64,000 nt of DNA. It comes from Streptococcus mitis. Its GTDB lineage: Bacteria; Bacillota; Bacilli; Lactobacillales; Streptococcaceae. The stretch lies in contig NZ_CP047883.1 in NCBI RefSeq assembly GCF_013305725.1, positions 1,343,001 through 1,407,000 of the forward strand, read 5' to 3'. Numbering within the stretch: position 1 is the stretch's first letter; the number at the start of each line of letters is the position of its first letter. Both the position numbers and the translations under genes were made by a program. The notes beneath the pieces were generated by a model. That model was not told the origin of the DNA. It made no database searches and saw only the letters and a program-made list of their open reading frames with translations. Shown one piece after another: positions 35,368-46,496 of this stretch.

Positions 35368-36534
35368 TTATTCTTGACGTTGTCCGAAATCAGCAATCAT
35401 CTGCTCCATTTCTTGTCGACTCGGAGTTGTCAGCATATAAAGGTAATCTCCTTGAAGTTCCGCAAAGGCCGCTGGCATGATTTTTTTAACCTTGAACTGC
35501 TGGCTATATTTGGCAAGCAAATCCTCCTCAGAATAGACATAGTGAGCATTTGCACGACGGGATGTAGCTAAACAATATTGAGCTTCAAAGTCTGACTCTG
35601 GGAACTCTTCTCCTGCTACAATAGCAGCATAGCCACGATAGAGGTCCAAGGAATGAGCAAAGTTATAAACATCAATGGTAAAACCACCTGCAGGGCGGTT
35701 ATTGTACTCAATGGCGATGTAATCATCCCCTTCACGGAAGAACTCGATATGGAAGAAACGTTCTTTCATACCAAATTCTTTGACAATTGCCTCACCATAT
35801 TTACGTAATTTGGGATCCATATCCTTAAGAACATAGTAGGAATTGTCCATCTTGTAAATCATGAGATCAAGCGGTGTATAGGCGTAGTCAAAGGTTGTTG
35901 AAAAGACAATTTTTCCGTCCTTATCCACAAGACCATCAAAGGTACAAATTTCGCTAGAAGTGACAAATTTTTCAAAGAAATAAACGGTTGAATGGTCCCA
36001 CTCTGCCTTGAAGTGATTGATATCGTCTTCTGTTTCAAGCTTAAAGGTCGCGGCTGCTCCCACTCCATTGTCAGGTTTGGCAATCATTGGAAGGCCAATT
36101 TCATTCACAGCTTGATCAACATCTGCTTCCGTCTTGATAACAGCTCCAGGTACCACGGGGACACCTGCTTTTTTGAAAAGCTTCTTCATTTCAGACTTAA
36201 ATTTCGTCTTTTTGAGATCCTCTGTTTTGGCACCAAAGACATTGAATTGTTCTCTGAGTGTTGCATCCAGCTCAAGCCAGTATTCATTGTGGGATTCAAT
36301 ACGGTCAATCGGGCCATGTTTATAAAAGAGAAAAGCAACTGCACGTTTGACTTCATCTACATTTTCAAGATTGTCAACACGGAAGTACTCGGTCAGGCTA
36401 TTGCGCAAAGGTTCATCCAATTGCTCATAAGGCTCTTGACCAATTCCCAAGACGGTGATGCCTTTATTAGCTAGTTCAATCGTAAACTGTTGAAAGTTTT
36501 GTGGATAGTAGGGAGAAATAACAAGGTAATTCAT
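35368..36534 (-). CDS. ATP-grasp ligase of unknown substrate
   Basis: 388 residues with a CarB-like ATP-grasp core: GLPMIAKPDNGVGAAATFKL (ATP-binding strand pair, about 150-170), SSEICTFDGLV, and the metal-binding IEFFREGDDYIAIEYNNRPAGG near residue 275. Such single-chain ligases join a carboxylate to an amine or thiol through an acyl-phosphate. It is last in a tight operon with two esterase-family genes (12 and 20 nt gaps), so a common small-molecule or modified-amino-acid pathway is likely. The product is unknown. Confidence 0.85.
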   Translation of the reverse strand: MNYLVISPYYPQNFQQFTIELANKGITVLGIGQEPYEQLDEPLRNSLTEYFRVDNLENVDEVKRAVAFLFYKHGPIDRIESHNEYWLELDATLREQFNVFGAKTEDLKKTKFKSEMKKLFKKAGVPVVPGAVIKTEADVDQAVNEIGLPMIAKPDNGVGAAATFKLETEDDINHFKAEWDHSTVYFFEKFVTSSEICTFDGLVDKDGKIVFSTTFDYAYTPLDLMIYKMDNSYYVLKDMDPKLRKYGEAIVKEFGMKERFFHIEFFREGDDYIAIEYNNRPAGGFTIDVYNFAHSLDLYRGYAAIVAGEEFPESDFEAQYCLATSRRANAHYVYSEEDLLAKYSQQFKVKKIMPAAFAELQGDYLYMLTTPSRQEMEQMIADFGQRQE

Positions 36535-36546
36535 AGGTAACTCCTT

Positions 36547-37287
36547 TTATAGATACAGGTGTCCAAGAAAATAGGGCATTTGTTTACGCCACCATTCCCA
36601 GTCATGAGCGACATCATGTCCCCATTCAGCAAACCAGGCTGGAATTTGTTTCTGGTCAAAGGCTTCTTTGAGCTTGTAGAAAGACGGTAGTCCGTCATGT
36701 TCCCAGGCACCAAGCCCCGTACAAAGCACAATCTCTGCCTGACGGTAACGGTCAATAAACCAGCCGTCGTTCTGATTCCAGATATAATCTACTGGCGAGT
36801 TTTGGTAAATAGCATCGTCATTGTAGTAATCTCCGACAAAGAAACGTGCGTCGTAGACACCACTAAGAGCAATTACTTTGGTAAAGACATCTGGATGCTG
36901 GAGGAAGAAATTGACAGCATGGTATGCGCCCATGGAGCACCCTGTCGTCATCATGCCATCAAACCAACCTGTCTTGTGCTTGATAAAAGGAATGGCCTCC
37001 CCAATCACATAGCGTTCGTAGGCACGGTGCATCTCTGCTTGGTCGTGACCATTTTTCCAAGTGGCCAACCAGCTCTCACTATCCACACTAGATAGGGTAA
37101 AGAACTGAACACGGCCTTCCTCGATAAAGGAAGCACAGGCATCAATCATGCCAAAATCATAGTATTCGTTGTGACTACCACCTGATGAAGCAAAGACCAC
37201 AACTGGAATCCCAGCATGCCCATAACGGTTGAGGTACATTTCACGGTTGAGGTGACCACTCCAGTGGCTAAGGTTTTCAATATACAT
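36547..37287 (-). CDS. Alpha/beta-hydrolase, esterase D-like family
   Basis: 246 residues. The nucleophile elbow GCSMGAYHAV fits GxSxG with the serine near residue 117, preceded by PVVVFASSGGSHNEYYDFG. The acid is expected in the region after 195, and the histidine in AEWGHDVAHDWEWW. No signal peptide, so cytosolic. Related to S-formylglutathione hydrolase, feruloyl-esterase and tributyrin-esterase types. Second gene of the esterase-esterase-ATP-grasp operon. Confidence 0.85.
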   Translation of the reverse strand: MYIENLSHWSGHLNREMYLNRYGHAGIPVVVFASSGGSHNEYYDFGMIDACASFIEEGRVQFFTLSSVDSESWLATWKNGHDQAEMHRAYERYVIGEAIPFIKHKTGWFDGMMTTGCSMGAYHAVNFFLQHPDVFTKVIALSGVYDARFFVGDYYNDDAIYQNSPVDYIWNQNDGWFIDRYRQAEIVLCTGLGAWEHDGLPSFYKLKEAFDQKQIPAWFAEWGHDVAHDWEWWRKQMPYFLGHLYL

Positions 37288-37307
37288 TGGCTTTCTCCTT
37301 TCTTAAC

Positions 37308-38132
37308 TTACCATTTTTCTGCAAAAAATCTCAGACAGTCTGGTAAGTTCTCCGACCATGGAATCTCACTATGGATGGCACCAGACTGAACTTTCAAGAA
37401 AAGATTATCTAAGTGTACCCCACCTGCTATCAAATCATGGTAATAGCGAAGAGACGAATCGATATAGGCTTGTTTGATATTACCAGCCATCAGGGTCTTG
37501 TCCGTATCATCTGCTTCTTCTGTTCCAACATAGATAAAGATACGCTGATCAGGCGATAGTTTCTGACGCTCGATATAGCGGTTAAAAGCTTCTTGGTGGA
37601 GCCAGTTTGCAGATGAAAAAACCCCTAGACAACCAATTTGGTCTTGGTATTCCAAACCGATAAATTGGGTAATATTGCCTCCTAGTGAAGAACCAATCAT
37701 AGCCGTATGCTGGCGGTCAGCTTTGGTACGGTAGGTCTCATCGATAAAAGGTTTGACCACATCCATGACAAACTCGGCATACTCCACACCTTTACCGCCA
37801 AACTGCTGCCCCGGAATAGGAGATTCTTGGAACTTCCAAGCCGCATACTCATTCATCCGCCCCATACCATCATTGTCAATAGCAACGACAATCATGCGAC
37901 TGATATCAGGATTTCGTTTAATAGCTGGAATAATCTTCCATGAGTGACCAATGAAAGACTCTTTGCTATAAAAAACATTTTGCCCGTCATGAAAGTAAAC
38001 AACAGGATAGGAACGATCCGTGTCTTTCTCATAATCTTTAGGTAGAAGAACACGTACACGGCGTTCCTTACCTGTATAAGGAACCTTGAGTTTGTGTTCT
38101 TTCATTTTTAAATAAAAGTAGGATTGATTCAT
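37308..38132 (-). CDS. Alpha/beta-hydrolase, putative esterase (first gene of operon)
   Basis: 274 residues from the ATG at 38132 (GAGAG upstream); a TTG eight codons earlier is possible but lacks a good site. The nucleophile elbow is MIGSSLGGNITQF and the oxyanion region VVYFHDGQNVF. The final IHSEIPWSENLP supplies a plausible catalytic histidine. Same PF00756-like family as its neighbour but only distantly similar, so they are not a recent duplication. A promoter -10 (TATAAT) lies upstream near 38170. Confidence 0.85.
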   Translation of the reverse strand: MNQSYFYLKMKEHKLKVPYTGKERRVRVLLPKDYEKDTDRSYPVVYFHDGQNVFYSKESFIGHSWKIIPAIKRNPDISRMIVVAIDNDGMGRMNEYAAWKFQESPIPGQQFGGKGVEYAEFVMDVVKPFIDETYRTKADRQHTAMIGSSLGGNITQFIGLEYQDQIGCLGVFSSANWLHQEAFNRYIERQKLSPDQRIFIYVGTEEADDTDKTLMAGNIKQAYIDSSLRYYHDLIAGGVHLDNLFLKVQSGAIHSEIPWSENLPDCLRFFAEKW

Positions 38133-38185
38133 TGTCAGAAAACTCTCTATATTCAAAATTTTATTTTATTATATCACAGTTTAAG

Positions 38186-38234
38186 AAAAAAAGTCAGTTT
38201 TTCTTCCATTTTTGGATTAAAAACTAACTTTTTC
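38186..38234 (-). terminator. Terminator after thiI
   Basis: Imperfect stem AAAAGTCAGTTTTT against AAAAACTAACTTTTT, with U-rich flanks on the minus strand, between thiI and the esterase operon. Confidence 0.6.
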
Positions 38235-38268
38235 ATTTATTTTTCTAAATTCTTTTGGATTTTCTGAT

Positions 38269-39483
38269 TTAGAGGAGATTGTCAATCAAGTCATCCACTT
38301 CATCTTTTTCAGGTTGAGGTGTAATCTCGGTAATCATGATTCCAGCTACAGCTCGCTCAACTAAACCTTCAACATCCATGCGCGCTTCGTATTGCTCTGC
38401 ATTCTTAATCTTAGGATTAGTCTTAGGACGATCTGGTGCAAAAATGGTACAACAGTCTTCAAATGGCTGGATTGAAATGTCAAAGGTATCGATTTCTTGT
38501 GCAATATCAATGATTTCTAACTTATCCATGGTTACAACTGGGCGGATGATGGGAGTGTTAGTAACGGCATTGATAGCCTGCATGCTTTCAAGGGTTTGGC
38601 TGGCTACTTGACCTAGACTCTCCCCATTGATGATAACCAAACCATTTCGTACCTCACGAATACGGTCGGTAATCCGCATCATAAAGCGACGAGTTAGAGT
38701 CATCAAATAAGCCTCTGGCGCTTTAGCCTTGATTTCCTCTTGAATCTCAGTGAAAGGCACCTCGATAAACTGGATATTGCCTCCAAACTTGGTCAATTTA
38801 CGAGTCAAATCTTGGGCTTTTTTAAGGGCACCAGGACTCGTGTAAGGTGGGCTAGCAAAGTGAACAGCTTCGATATCCACTCCACGTTTCAAAGCAAGAT
38901 AACCTGCTACAGGAGAGTCAATTCCTCCTGACAACATAAGCATCCCTTTACCTGAAGTTCCAACTGGCAAACCACCAGCTCCTCGAATGGTTTCATAAGA
39001 AAGATAGGCTGCTTCTTCACGGATTTCCACCTGAAGATTGATGTCAGGACTTTTCATTTGAGCTTGCACATTTGGAATAGCTTCAAAAACAGCTCCTCCA
39101 AGTGTTTGATTGAGTTCACGACTATCCAACTCAAAGTTGTGGTCGCTACGCTTGCTAGAAATTTTAAAGGTCATGCCATCCTTGTATATGTCCTGCATAA
39201 TCTCTTGGACAGCAGACTTCAAAACTTCTACAGATTTTTCGACCTTGTATACAGGAGAAAAGTTTTGAATTCCAAAAACTTGTTTGAGCGATTCTGCTAC
39301 TGCTGTGTAATCAGCTCCATTGAGGTAAGCGTGGGCACGGTCGCGATCTGCCGTTACCTTAACTTGGGGATAGATAGACAAAACGTCTGAAATATTATTG
39401 CGAAGTTTATTGATGAAACGCATACGGTTTTTGCCTTTGGTTGACAGCTCACCGTAGCGAATCATAATTTCTGAATACTGCAT
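38269..39483 (-). CDS. thiI: tRNA 4-thiouridine synthase ThiI
   Basis: 404 residues: an N-terminal ferredoxin-like and THUMP region (about 1-165) and a PP-loop ATPase domain with [20 protein letters not shown]. The E. coli-type C-terminal rhodanese domain is absent, as usual in Gram-positives. Sulfur comes from the cysteine desulfurase encoded 8 nt upstream. It makes s4U8 in tRNA and may feed thiazole synthesis. Confidence 0.96.
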   Translation of the reverse strand: MQYSEIMIRYGELSTKGKNRMRFINKLRNNISDVLSIYPQVKVTADRDRAHAYLNGADYTAVAESLKQVFGIQNFSPVYKVEKSVEVLKSAVQEIMQDIYKDGMTFKISSKRSDHNFELDSRELNQTLGGAVFEAIPNVQAQMKSPDINLQVEIREEAAYLSYETIRGAGGLPVGTSGKGMLMLSGGIDSPVAGYLALKRGVDIEAVHFASPPYTSPGALKKAQDLTRKLTKFGGNIQFIEVPFTEIQEEIKAKAPEAYLMTLTRRFMMRITDRIREVRNGLVIINGESLGQVASQTLESMQAINAVTNTPIIRPVVTMDKLEIIDIAQEIDTFDISIQPFEDCCTIFAPDRPKTNPKIKNAEQYEARMDVEGLVERAVAGIMITEITPQPEKDEVDDLIDNLL

Positions 39484-39491
39484 GAATGCTC

Positions 39492-40634
39492 CTATCTTAC
39501 TTTTCTAGTTTGATTGTAAATCAATTTTAACTTGGTCAAAAACTGCTCGACCTGACTCATATCATTTTCAAGGTCTAGGCTAAGACGCACAGCTGACTGG
39601 GCCTTATCTTTATCCACTCCCATGGCAATCAAGGTACCTGCAGGTTTCCCAGCCTTGGACGAACAAGCAGAGGTCGTTGAGATGAAAATACCATAGTCTT
39701 CAAAGGCGTGAACGATGACTTCACCACGAACACCCTTGATTCCAAAAGTCAGGATATGGGGGGCAAAGTCTTCCTCATCTGAGAAGATAAAAATATCTGG
39801 ATAGTCCAGAAGGGCTTGGCGAATCACTGCCTTCATCTGTCCTGTCTTACTAGTAAAGAAATCTAGCTTTTCCATAGACAAACGGAGAGCCTTGGCTGTC
39901 GCTGCAATCCCTGCCACATTTTCAGTTGTCGAACGATAATCACGCTCCTGACCACCACCTGTTAAAAGAGGCGTAATCTTCTTGCCAGACTTGATATAGA
40001 CAAAACCAACACCACGAACTCCGTGAAACTTATGACTAGAGAAAGTCGCAAAATCCACTCGTTCTGTCAGATACTTTTCAGTCGGAATCTTAGCAAGTGC
40101 CTGAACCGCATCAACGTGGAAGGAAATAGTCGGCTTGTCTGCTAACAGTTCTGAAATAGCCTCAATGGGCTGAACAGAGCCAATTTCATTGTTAACTGCC
40201 ATGATGGAAACGAGGGTCGTATCTGGTCGTATCAAATCTGCTAACGCCTTCACATCCACAAATCCTTTCTCATCAACTGGAGCAAAATCCACTTCAAATC
40301 CTTGACTTTTCAGCCAGAGGGCTGATTCCTTAACTGCTGGATGTTCAACGGCTGATACAATGATGTGCTTGCCAAACCGAGCCTTTTCAAAGGCCACACC
40401 CTTGATGACCCAGTTATCTCCTTCTGTCCCACCAGAAGTAAAGAAGATTTCATCGCTTTTCTTACCGATTAAATCTGCAATCTGTTGCCGAGAAGCATCT
40501 AAGATTCGTGTTGCCTGGTCTCCCAAACGATGGAGACTAGATGGATTTCCTAAAATTTTTGAAGCGACCTGCATATAGGTTTCAAGGGCTTCAGGATAGG
40601 GCTTGGTCGTCGCCGAATTATCAAAGTAAATCAT
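39492..40634 (-). CDS. Cysteine desulfurase, NifS/IscS class, partner of ThiI
   Basis: 380 residues. It begins [17 protein letters not shown]. The PLP lysine is in [12 protein letters not shown] and the catalytic cysteine in [12 protein letters not shown]. The short cysteine loop suits a dedicated desulfurase that hands persulfide to ThiI. It heads the nifS-thiI operon, and the two genes are 8 nt apart. Confidence 0.94.
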   Translation of the reverse strand: MIYFDNSATTKPYPEALETYMQVASKILGNPSSLHRLGDQATRILDASRQQIADLIGKKSDEIFFTSGGTEGDNWVIKGVAFEKARFGKHIIVSAVEHPAVKESALWLKSQGFEVDFAPVDEKGFVDVKALADLIRPDTTLVSIMAVNNEIGSVQPIEAISELLADKPTISFHVDAVQALAKIPTEKYLTERVDFATFSSHKFHGVRGVGFVYIKSGKKITPLLTGGGQERDYRSTTENVAGIAATAKALRLSMEKLDFFTSKTGQMKAVIRQALLDYPDIFIFSDEEDFAPHILTFGIKGVRGEVIVHAFEDYGIFISTTSACSSKAGKPAGTLIAMGVDKDKAQSAVRLSLDLENDMSQVEQFLTKLKLIYNQTRKVR

Positions 40635-40772
40635 GTTTTCTCACGCTTTCTAAAATCACTCCTTCTATTGTATCATGAAACGGAGCTTGCGACAAGAAAG
40701 GGCAATTCCTCTTTTTTTAAGATTTTTTTAAAGAAATGAGGTATAATAAATTTTAATTAAAGGAGAGAATGT

Positions 40773-41204
40773 ATGTCTAATTATCGTAGAACTTCAAAAC
40801 CAAAAACAGAACACATCAAAAAAGGCTTTACGGTCTTTCAAAAAACCGTCGCTACTATCGGTAGTATCCTTGGCTTAATTACCGCAAGTATCACTATCAT
40901 GAACGCCTTGGATAATAACAAAAATACCAAAAAAGAACCTACGACAAGCCAGACGACAACAATTGTCAAAGAAATTCAAAAGGAATCCCCTCAGGAAAAC
41001 ACTAGTCCCAATAAAGAAACTAACACCACTCAAGAAAAAACACAGCAAGAGGAAACACCAAAAGCCAGCGTCAAGGAAGAGAAAAAAGAAGAGCAGAAAA
41101 CATCAACTCAGGATTCTCCTGCTCCTGCTCCAAGTAAACCTGCTACTGAAAATGAAAAACAGTCCAATAATACACCAACTTCGGAAAATAAAACTAATCA
41201 ATAA
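40773..41204 (+). CDS. Small membrane-anchored protein with a low-complexity tail (DUF6556-like)
   Basis: 143 residues. A basic N-terminus of about 25 residues precedes one membrane helix (TVATIGSILGLITASITIMNAL). The rest is a disordered Thr/Lys/Glu/Gln/Pro-rich tail. No LPXTG or lipobox is present. Topology with the basic end inside would put the tail outside. It has AAGGAG, a TATAAT box upstream and its own terminator. Function is unknown, and the family name is from memory. Confidence 0.7.
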   Translation: MSNYRRTSKPKTEHIKKGFTVFQKTVATIGSILGLITASITIMNALDNNKNTKKEPTTSQTTTIVKEIQKESPQENTSPNKETNTTQEKTQQEETPKASVKEEKKEEQKTSTQDSPAPAPSKPATENEKQSNNTPTSENKTNQ

Positions 41205-41213
41205 TCACTAAAA

Positions 41214-41250
41214 TAGCTTCTCTCCAAACTTGGAAAGAAGCCATTTTTAT
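41214..41250. terminator. Terminator between the small membrane protein gene and ftsK
   Basis: GCTTCTCTCCAA/TTGGAAAGAAGC stem with one mismatch and T-rich flanks. It serves the convergent genes, and its 3' flank touches the ftsK stop. Confidence 0.75.
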
Positions 41251-43550
41251 TGTTGCAATACTTTTCTTGGTTTGGTACCTTCAGCTGGACCGATAACACC
41301 TGCCATCTCCAGTTCTTCCATGAGACGAGTCGCACGGTTAAATCCAACTGACAAACGACGCTGAATCATAGAAGCACTGGCTTTCTGGGTCTCAATGACT
41401 AGAGCTTTGGCTTCTTCAAAAAGCGGATCTCCACCAGATTCACCATCTGAAAATTCTCCTTCATTTTCAGAAACCTCACCTGGATCAAAACTCTCATCGT
41501 AGTCCGCATCAGCCTGAGCCTTAATGAAGTTTACGATGCGTTCAACATCATCATCCGAGATAAAGGAGCCTTGGAGACGAACTGGATGATTTTCATCGAT
41601 TGGTTTAAAGAGCATATCTCCACGTCCAAGCAGTTTCTCAGCTCCATTTTCATCTAAAATAGTACGGGAGTCTGTTCCTGATGAAACTGCGAAAGCGACA
41701 CGAGATGGGACATTGGCCTTGATCAGACCAGAAATGACGTCAACGGATGGACGCTGGGTTGCAAGAATCATGTGGATACCTGCAGCACGCGCCTTCTGTC
41801 CGAGACGAATGATAGCATCTTCCACTTCCTTGCTGGCTACCATCATAAGGTCAGCCAACTCATCCACAATCACGACAATAAGCGGTAATGGAACCTGCTT
41901 GTATTCAGATTGGGCATTAAACTCTTCTACCTTGGCATTAAAACCTGCAATATTCCGAACTCCCACCTTGGCAAAGAGTTCATAACGATTTTCCATTTCA
42001 TCAACGACCTTTTGCAAAGCCTTGCTGGCCTTACGTGGATTGGTCACAACTGGAATCAAGAGATGAGGAATGTCATTGTAAACAGACAACTCAACCATCT
42101 TGGGATCGACCATCATAAATTTAACTTGGTCTGGTCTCGCCTTCATGAGAATGCTAGCAATAATGCCGTTAACAGCTACTGACTTCCCTGAACCGGTTGA
42201 ACCTGCAACTAGCAAGTGGGGCATTTTGGAAAGGTCAAAAGCTCTTGCGGTGCCATTAACCGCCTTTCCTAGAGGAATTTCCAAGAGATTTTCTGCTTTT
42301 GTTTGAGATTGTTCCCATAGTTCGCGGAAAGAAACTGTCGCAATCTCAGAGTTAGGTACTTCGATTCCCACTAAAGATTTCCCTGGGATAGGTGCTTCAA
42401 TTCGAACATCCTTGGCTGCCAAGGCTAGAGCGAGGTCATCTGCTAGATTGGAAATGCGGTTGACCCTTACACCTACTGCTGGCTTGACTTCATACTTGGT
42501 CACGGATGGGCCAATTTCAGCCCGTTCAACCGTCACCTTGATACCAAAGCTAGCAAAGGTTTCTTCTAGGATTTTGATGTTTTCCCGAACGATTTTCTTC
42601 TCTTTAGACTGGTCTTTGGGTTTATCAGGGGCAAAGAGTTGTAAGCTTGGAAGTTTGTATTCAAGGGCTTCCTTAGCTGAAAAATCAACCCGTACGTCTT
42701 CATCATCTGAGCCATCTTCCTGTTCAGCGAATTCAAGTTCAGCTTGAGGCAGGATGATTTCTGGTTCCACCCACTCTTCTTCTGGAACAGGTGGAGCGTC
42801 AAGCACAACATCTTCTGTCAGTATTTCACCCGTTTCCACATCGACAGGAGGCAAATCGAGTAAGGCTTTTTCGACCTCTTCTCGTTCTAATCTAGCCTCT
42901 TCCTCAGCCTTTTGACGAGCTTTTTCTTCCTGTTTGACAAAACGTTCCTCTTTTCGACGCTCATGCCCTTCTCGCCATTTGGCAAATCCTCTACTGAAAA
43001 ATTCAGCAATATCGTAAACAGACCAAGGACTGATTAGGAGAGCGCCTGCTAAAATCAAGATAGAACCAATAAAGTAAGTGCCGATATTTGAAAAGAGAAA
43101 GGCAGTTGGAATATAAAGAGCAACCCCAATCAAGCCACCTCCAGCAAAACTGGTCGTTCGAAAACCAGTCAAATCAGTCACAACCTGAGCCATGGTTCCC
43201 TTTAGAACGGACTTGCCCAAACCATATTTCCAAACTAAGTAGGCCTCAAAAATCAAGAGCAAACCTGCAAATATGGTGAAAAAGCCAGATAGGAGCCCTT
43301 CCTGTTTTCGTATCCACTTGAAAAAGAAGAGATAGAGCAGGATACCAAATATTGCCAGATAAGCTAGGCTACCCACCAGCAAGCGAATTAAATTGTAAAG
43401 GGTGATACCTGCAGCCCCTAATTTGAAGGCTGCGAAAATCAATAAAAGCGCGATTCCCAACGAAATCAACATTCGTTGAATCGCTTCTTTTCTTTCGAGT
43501 TCTGCTTTAGACGGTCTCCGTCTTGTTTTACTTGTATTCTTATTTGCCAT
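41247..43550 (-). CDS. ftsK: DNA translocase FtsK/SpoIIIE
   Basis: 767 residues: four N-terminal membrane helices (about 25-170), an acidic/charged linker (about 190-300), and a motor domain with Walker [16 protein letters not shown], Walker [17 protein letters not shown] and the [10 protein letters not shown] signature. The gamma winged-helix end ends in KPRKVLQQ. It pumps chromosome ends through the division septum. It is monocistronic here. Confidence 0.97.
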   Translation of the reverse strand: MANKNTSKTRRRPSKAELERKEAIQRMLISLGIALLLIFAAFKLGAAGITLYNLIRLLVGSLAYLAIFGILLYLFFFKWIRKQEGLLSGFFTIFAGLLLIFEAYLVWKYGLGKSVLKGTMAQVVTDLTGFRTTSFAGGGLIGVALYIPTAFLFSNIGTYFIGSILILAGALLISPWSVYDIAEFFSRGFAKWREGHERRKEERFVKQEEKARQKAEEEARLEREEVEKALLDLPPVDVETGEILTEDVVLDAPPVPEEEWVEPEIILPQAELEFAEQEDGSDDEDVRVDFSAKEALEYKLPSLQLFAPDKPKDQSKEKKIVRENIKILEETFASFGIKVTVERAEIGPSVTKYEVKPAVGVRVNRISNLADDLALALAAKDVRIEAPIPGKSLVGIEVPNSEIATVSFRELWEQSQTKAENLLEIPLGKAVNGTARAFDLSKMPHLLVAGSTGSGKSVAVNGIIASILMKARPDQVKFMMVDPKMVELSVYNDIPHLLIPVVTNPRKASKALQKVVDEMENRYELFAKVGVRNIAGFNAKVEEFNAQSEYKQVPLPLIVVIVDELADLMMVASKEVEDAIIRLGQKARAAGIHMILATQRPSVDVISGLIKANVPSRVAFAVSSGTDSRTILDENGAEKLLGRGDMLFKPIDENHPVRLQGSFISDDDVERIVNFIKAQADADYDESFDPGEVSENEGEFSDGESGGDPLFEEAKALVIETQKASASMIQRRLSVGFNRATRLMEELEMAGVIGPAEGTKPRKVLQQ

Positions 43551-43635
43551 TCTTCTATTATACCATATTTCACAGGCACTTCATAAAGAGAAAAAGACTG
43601 CACCAAACGGTCCAATCTTTTCATTTTTCTATTTT

Positions 43636-45588
43636 TTATGCTTGTGGTTTGCGTAGGTAACCATAGACCACACCACTTACGATTGCTCCTACCAAGACAG
43701 AAACGAGGTAAAGAAGAGCATTTGAAGTAAGGGCAATCACGAAGATTCCTCCGTGTGGTGCCATGAGTTTGATACCAGTAAGACCAACGAGTCCGCCTGC
43801 TACTGCTGAACCAAGGATGAAGCTTGGGATAGCACGAGCTGGGTCAGCGGCACCAAATGGAATCGCTCCCTCAGTGATGAATGACAAGCCCATGATGATA
43901 TTTGTCAAACCAGAGTTACGTTCTTCTTTGGTAAATTTATCTTTGAAAAGAAGTGTTGCGACAAAGATAGCAAGTGGTGGCACCATTCCTCCAGCCATAA
44001 CTGCTGCCATGGCTACAGAACCTCCTGAAGAAACAGTAGCTGCAAGCGTACCTGTACCAAAGACATAAGCCGCTTTGTTAACTGGTCCACCCATGTCAAC
44101 AGCCATCATTCCACCAAGGACGATACCAAGAAGGACAGCTGAACCGCCTCCAAGACCGCCTAGGAAGTCATTCATAGCAGTGTTGATTGCTGCCATTAGG
44201 ATGTTAACAGCTAGCATAACAAATCCAGTCAAGATTGTCCCAAGAAGTGGCAAGAGAAGGATTGATTTTGCACCTTCAAGTGAACGAGGAACTTTAACGT
44301 ATTTCTTGATAGCAAGAACCAAAGCACCTGCAATAAATCCACCAACAAGGGCACCTAGGAAACCAGATGAGACACCTGCAAGAGTTGAAGTTGCTTCACC
44401 ACCTGCAGCATAAGGAATTTTACCAAATGCAAAACCTTCTTTGGCAATAGCACCAGCCACGAAACCTGCTACCAAACCTGGTTTTTCAGCGATAGAGTAG
44501 GCAACATAACCTGCAAAGACTGGGAGCATCAATCCAAAGGCTGCACCACCAATTTTCATGAACATAGAAGCTAACTCATGGTAAGAACCAAGATTACCAA
44601 GGTTTTCATTCGGAACACCCAAAGCACCGTCAATCAAGAAGGCAAGGGCAATCATAATACCACCGCCAATAACAAATGGCAACATTTGCGATACACCACT
44701 CATCAAGTGTTTGTAGAAGGCACCACCAAGGCTTTGTTTTTTGTTAGAGGCTGTTGCAGCTTTGGCTCCATTAGCAGCACGATAGACTTCAGCATCTCCT
44801 GAAAGAGCCAAGTTAATCAACTCTTCTGTCTTACGGATACCGTCAGCAACTGGACGATTGATCAATGGTTTACCATCGAAACGATCCATTTCTACAGCCT
44901 TGTCTGCTGCGATGATAACAGCTTTAGCCTTGCGGATGTCCTCAGCAGTTAGTTGGTTTCCAACACCGCTAGCACCGTTGGTTTCAACCTTGATTCCAAC
45001 ACCCATTTCAGCAGCCACTTTTTGAAGAGCTTCTTGGGCCATATAAGTGTGGGCGATACCTGTTGTACAAGCTGTAACAGCAACGATAAAGTCACCAGAG
45101 TCATTGGTAGGTGCTTGAACTGGCTCCTCAGCTTTTTCTGAAGCTTGGTTAAAAAGTTCGATAACTTGGTCAGCTGATGTTGCTTGACGAAGTTTGTCAG
45201 CAAAACCGTCTTTCATCAAGTATTGAGACAATTCTGCCAAGGCTGCTAAGTGAGTATCATTGGCACCTTCTGGAGCTGCAATCATAAAGAAAAGGTCAGT
45301 TGGTTGCCCATCCAAGCTCTCGTAGTCAACACCCTTGTTTGACTTGGCAAAGAGAACTGTCGCTTCTTTGACAGCAGCATTTTTGCTATGAGGCATTGCG
45401 ATACCATCACCCAAACCAGTAGAAGTCAAAGCTTCACGCGCCAAAATTCCTTCTTTAAAGGTTTCAAAATCTGTCACATAACCGTGGTCTGTCAAGCTTT
45501 TAATCATCTCTTCGATGACAGCTGTTTTTTCAGTTGCTTGCAAATCCAGCAACATGACATCTTTTCTCAATAGGTCTTGAATTTTCAT
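43636..45588 (-). CDS. fruA: Fructose-specific PTS transporter EIIABC
   Basis: 650 residues with three fused domains. EIIA comes first with the phospho-histidine in GIAMPHSKN (about 65). EIIB follows at about 168-265 with the cysteine in VAVTACTTGIAHTYMA. EIIC fills the rest with about nine membrane helices. It imports fructose as fructose 1-phosphate, the substrate of the upstream FruK. It overlaps fruK by 4 nt and is last in fruR-fruK-fruA. Confidence 0.96.
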   Translation of the reverse strand: MKIQDLLRKDVMLLDLQATEKTAVIEEMIKSLTDHGYVTDFETFKEGILAREALTSTGLGDGIAMPHSKNAAVKEATVLFAKSNKGVDYESLDGQPTDLFFMIAAPEGANDTHLAALAELSQYLMKDGFADKLRQATSADQVIELFNQASEKAEEPVQAPTNDSGDFIVAVTACTTGIAHTYMAQEALQKVAAEMGVGIKVETNGASGVGNQLTAEDIRKAKAVIIAADKAVEMDRFDGKPLINRPVADGIRKTEELINLALSGDAEVYRAANGAKAATASNKKQSLGGAFYKHLMSGVSQMLPFVIGGGIMIALAFLIDGALGVPNENLGNLGSYHELASMFMKIGGAAFGLMLPVFAGYVAYSIAEKPGLVAGFVAGAIAKEGFAFGKIPYAAGGEATSTLAGVSSGFLGALVGGFIAGALVLAIKKYVKVPRSLEGAKSILLLPLLGTILTGFVMLAVNILMAAINTAMNDFLGGLGGGSAVLLGIVLGGMMAVDMGGPVNKAAYVFGTGTLAATVSSGGSVAMAAVMAGGMVPPLAIFVATLLFKDKFTKEERNSGLTNIIMGLSFITEGAIPFGAADPARAIPSFILGSAVAGGLVGLTGIKLMAPHGGIFVIALTSNALLYLVSVLVGAIVSGVVYGYLRKPQA

Positions 45589-46496
45589 CTTTTTTCTACC
45601 TCAACTTTTTCATATGTTTCTTTAATAAATTCTGCCGTTGCCAAGTCATCTGAGAATGTCGTTGCTGTTCCACAAGCAACTCCCCATTTGAAGGCTTCTA
45701 CTGCATCTTTAGATTTGACAAATTCACCTGTAAATCCAGCAACCATAGAGTCACCAGCTCCAACTGAATTTTTGACTGTCCCCTTGATTGGTTTAGCAAA
45801 GTAAGCTCCCTCAGATGTGACAAGAAGGGCACCATCACCAGCCATAGAGATAATCACATTTTGAGCACCTTTAGCCAGTAACTCTCGCGCGTATTTCTCA
45901 ATTTCATCTAAACTTTCGAGTTTAATCCCAAAAATCGCTCCAAGTTCATGATTGTTTGGTTTGACCAAAAGTGGCTGGTAGTCCAAACTATCAATCAAGG
46001 TCTGTCCTTCAAAGTCACAAACCACTTGCGCACCTGTCTGACGTGTCAAGGCAATCAAATCCTTGTAGATTACATTGCCTAGATTTCTAGCACTTGAACC
46101 TGCAAAGACAACCGTATCTTCTGCTGTCAGACTTGAAAGAATGGCTTTTAACTCTTCAAGTTGTTCGGGCTCAACAGTTGGACCCGTTCCGTTGATTTCT
46201 GTTTCTTGATCCGCTTTGATTTTAACATTGATACGAGTATCTTCTGCCACTTGGACAAAACGTGTCTCGATTTCTTCCTCTGCCAGAGTATCTGTGATAA
46301 ATTCACCAGTAAAACCTCCGATAAATCCAGTCGCTGTATTTGGAATACCCAAGCGTTTCAAGACACGACTGACATTGATTCCTTTCCCACCAGCAAACTT
46401 ATCATCACTGTCCATTCGATTGACACTACCGACTTGAACTTGATCCAAACGAACGATATAGTCAATGGATGGATTGAGTGTGACTGTATAAATCAT
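45585..46496 (-). CDS. fruK: 1-phosphofructokinase
   Basis: 303 residues, PfkB/ribokinase family: MIYTVTLNPSIDYIV at the N-terminus, the FAGGKGINVSRVLKRLG substrate loop, and the C-terminal ATP/anion-hole signature NSVGAGDSMVAGF with the catalytic aspartate. It phosphorylates fructose 1-phosphate to the 1,6-bisphosphate. It overlaps both neighbours by 4 nt, giving tight coupling within the operon. Confidence 0.96.
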   Translation of the reverse strand: MIYTVTLNPSIDYIVRLDQVQVGSVNRMDSDDKFAGGKGINVSRVLKRLGIPNTATGFIGGFTGEFITDTLAEEEIETRFVQVAEDTRINVKIKADQETEINGTGPTVEPEQLEELKAILSSLTAEDTVVFAGSSARNLGNVIYKDLIALTRQTGAQVVCDFEGQTLIDSLDYQPLLVKPNNHELGAIFGIKLESLDEIEKYARELLAKGAQNVIISMAGDGALLVTSEGAYFAKPIKGTVKNSVGAGDSMVAGFTGEFVKSKDAVEAFKWGVACGTATTFSDDLATAEFIKETYEKVEVEKR

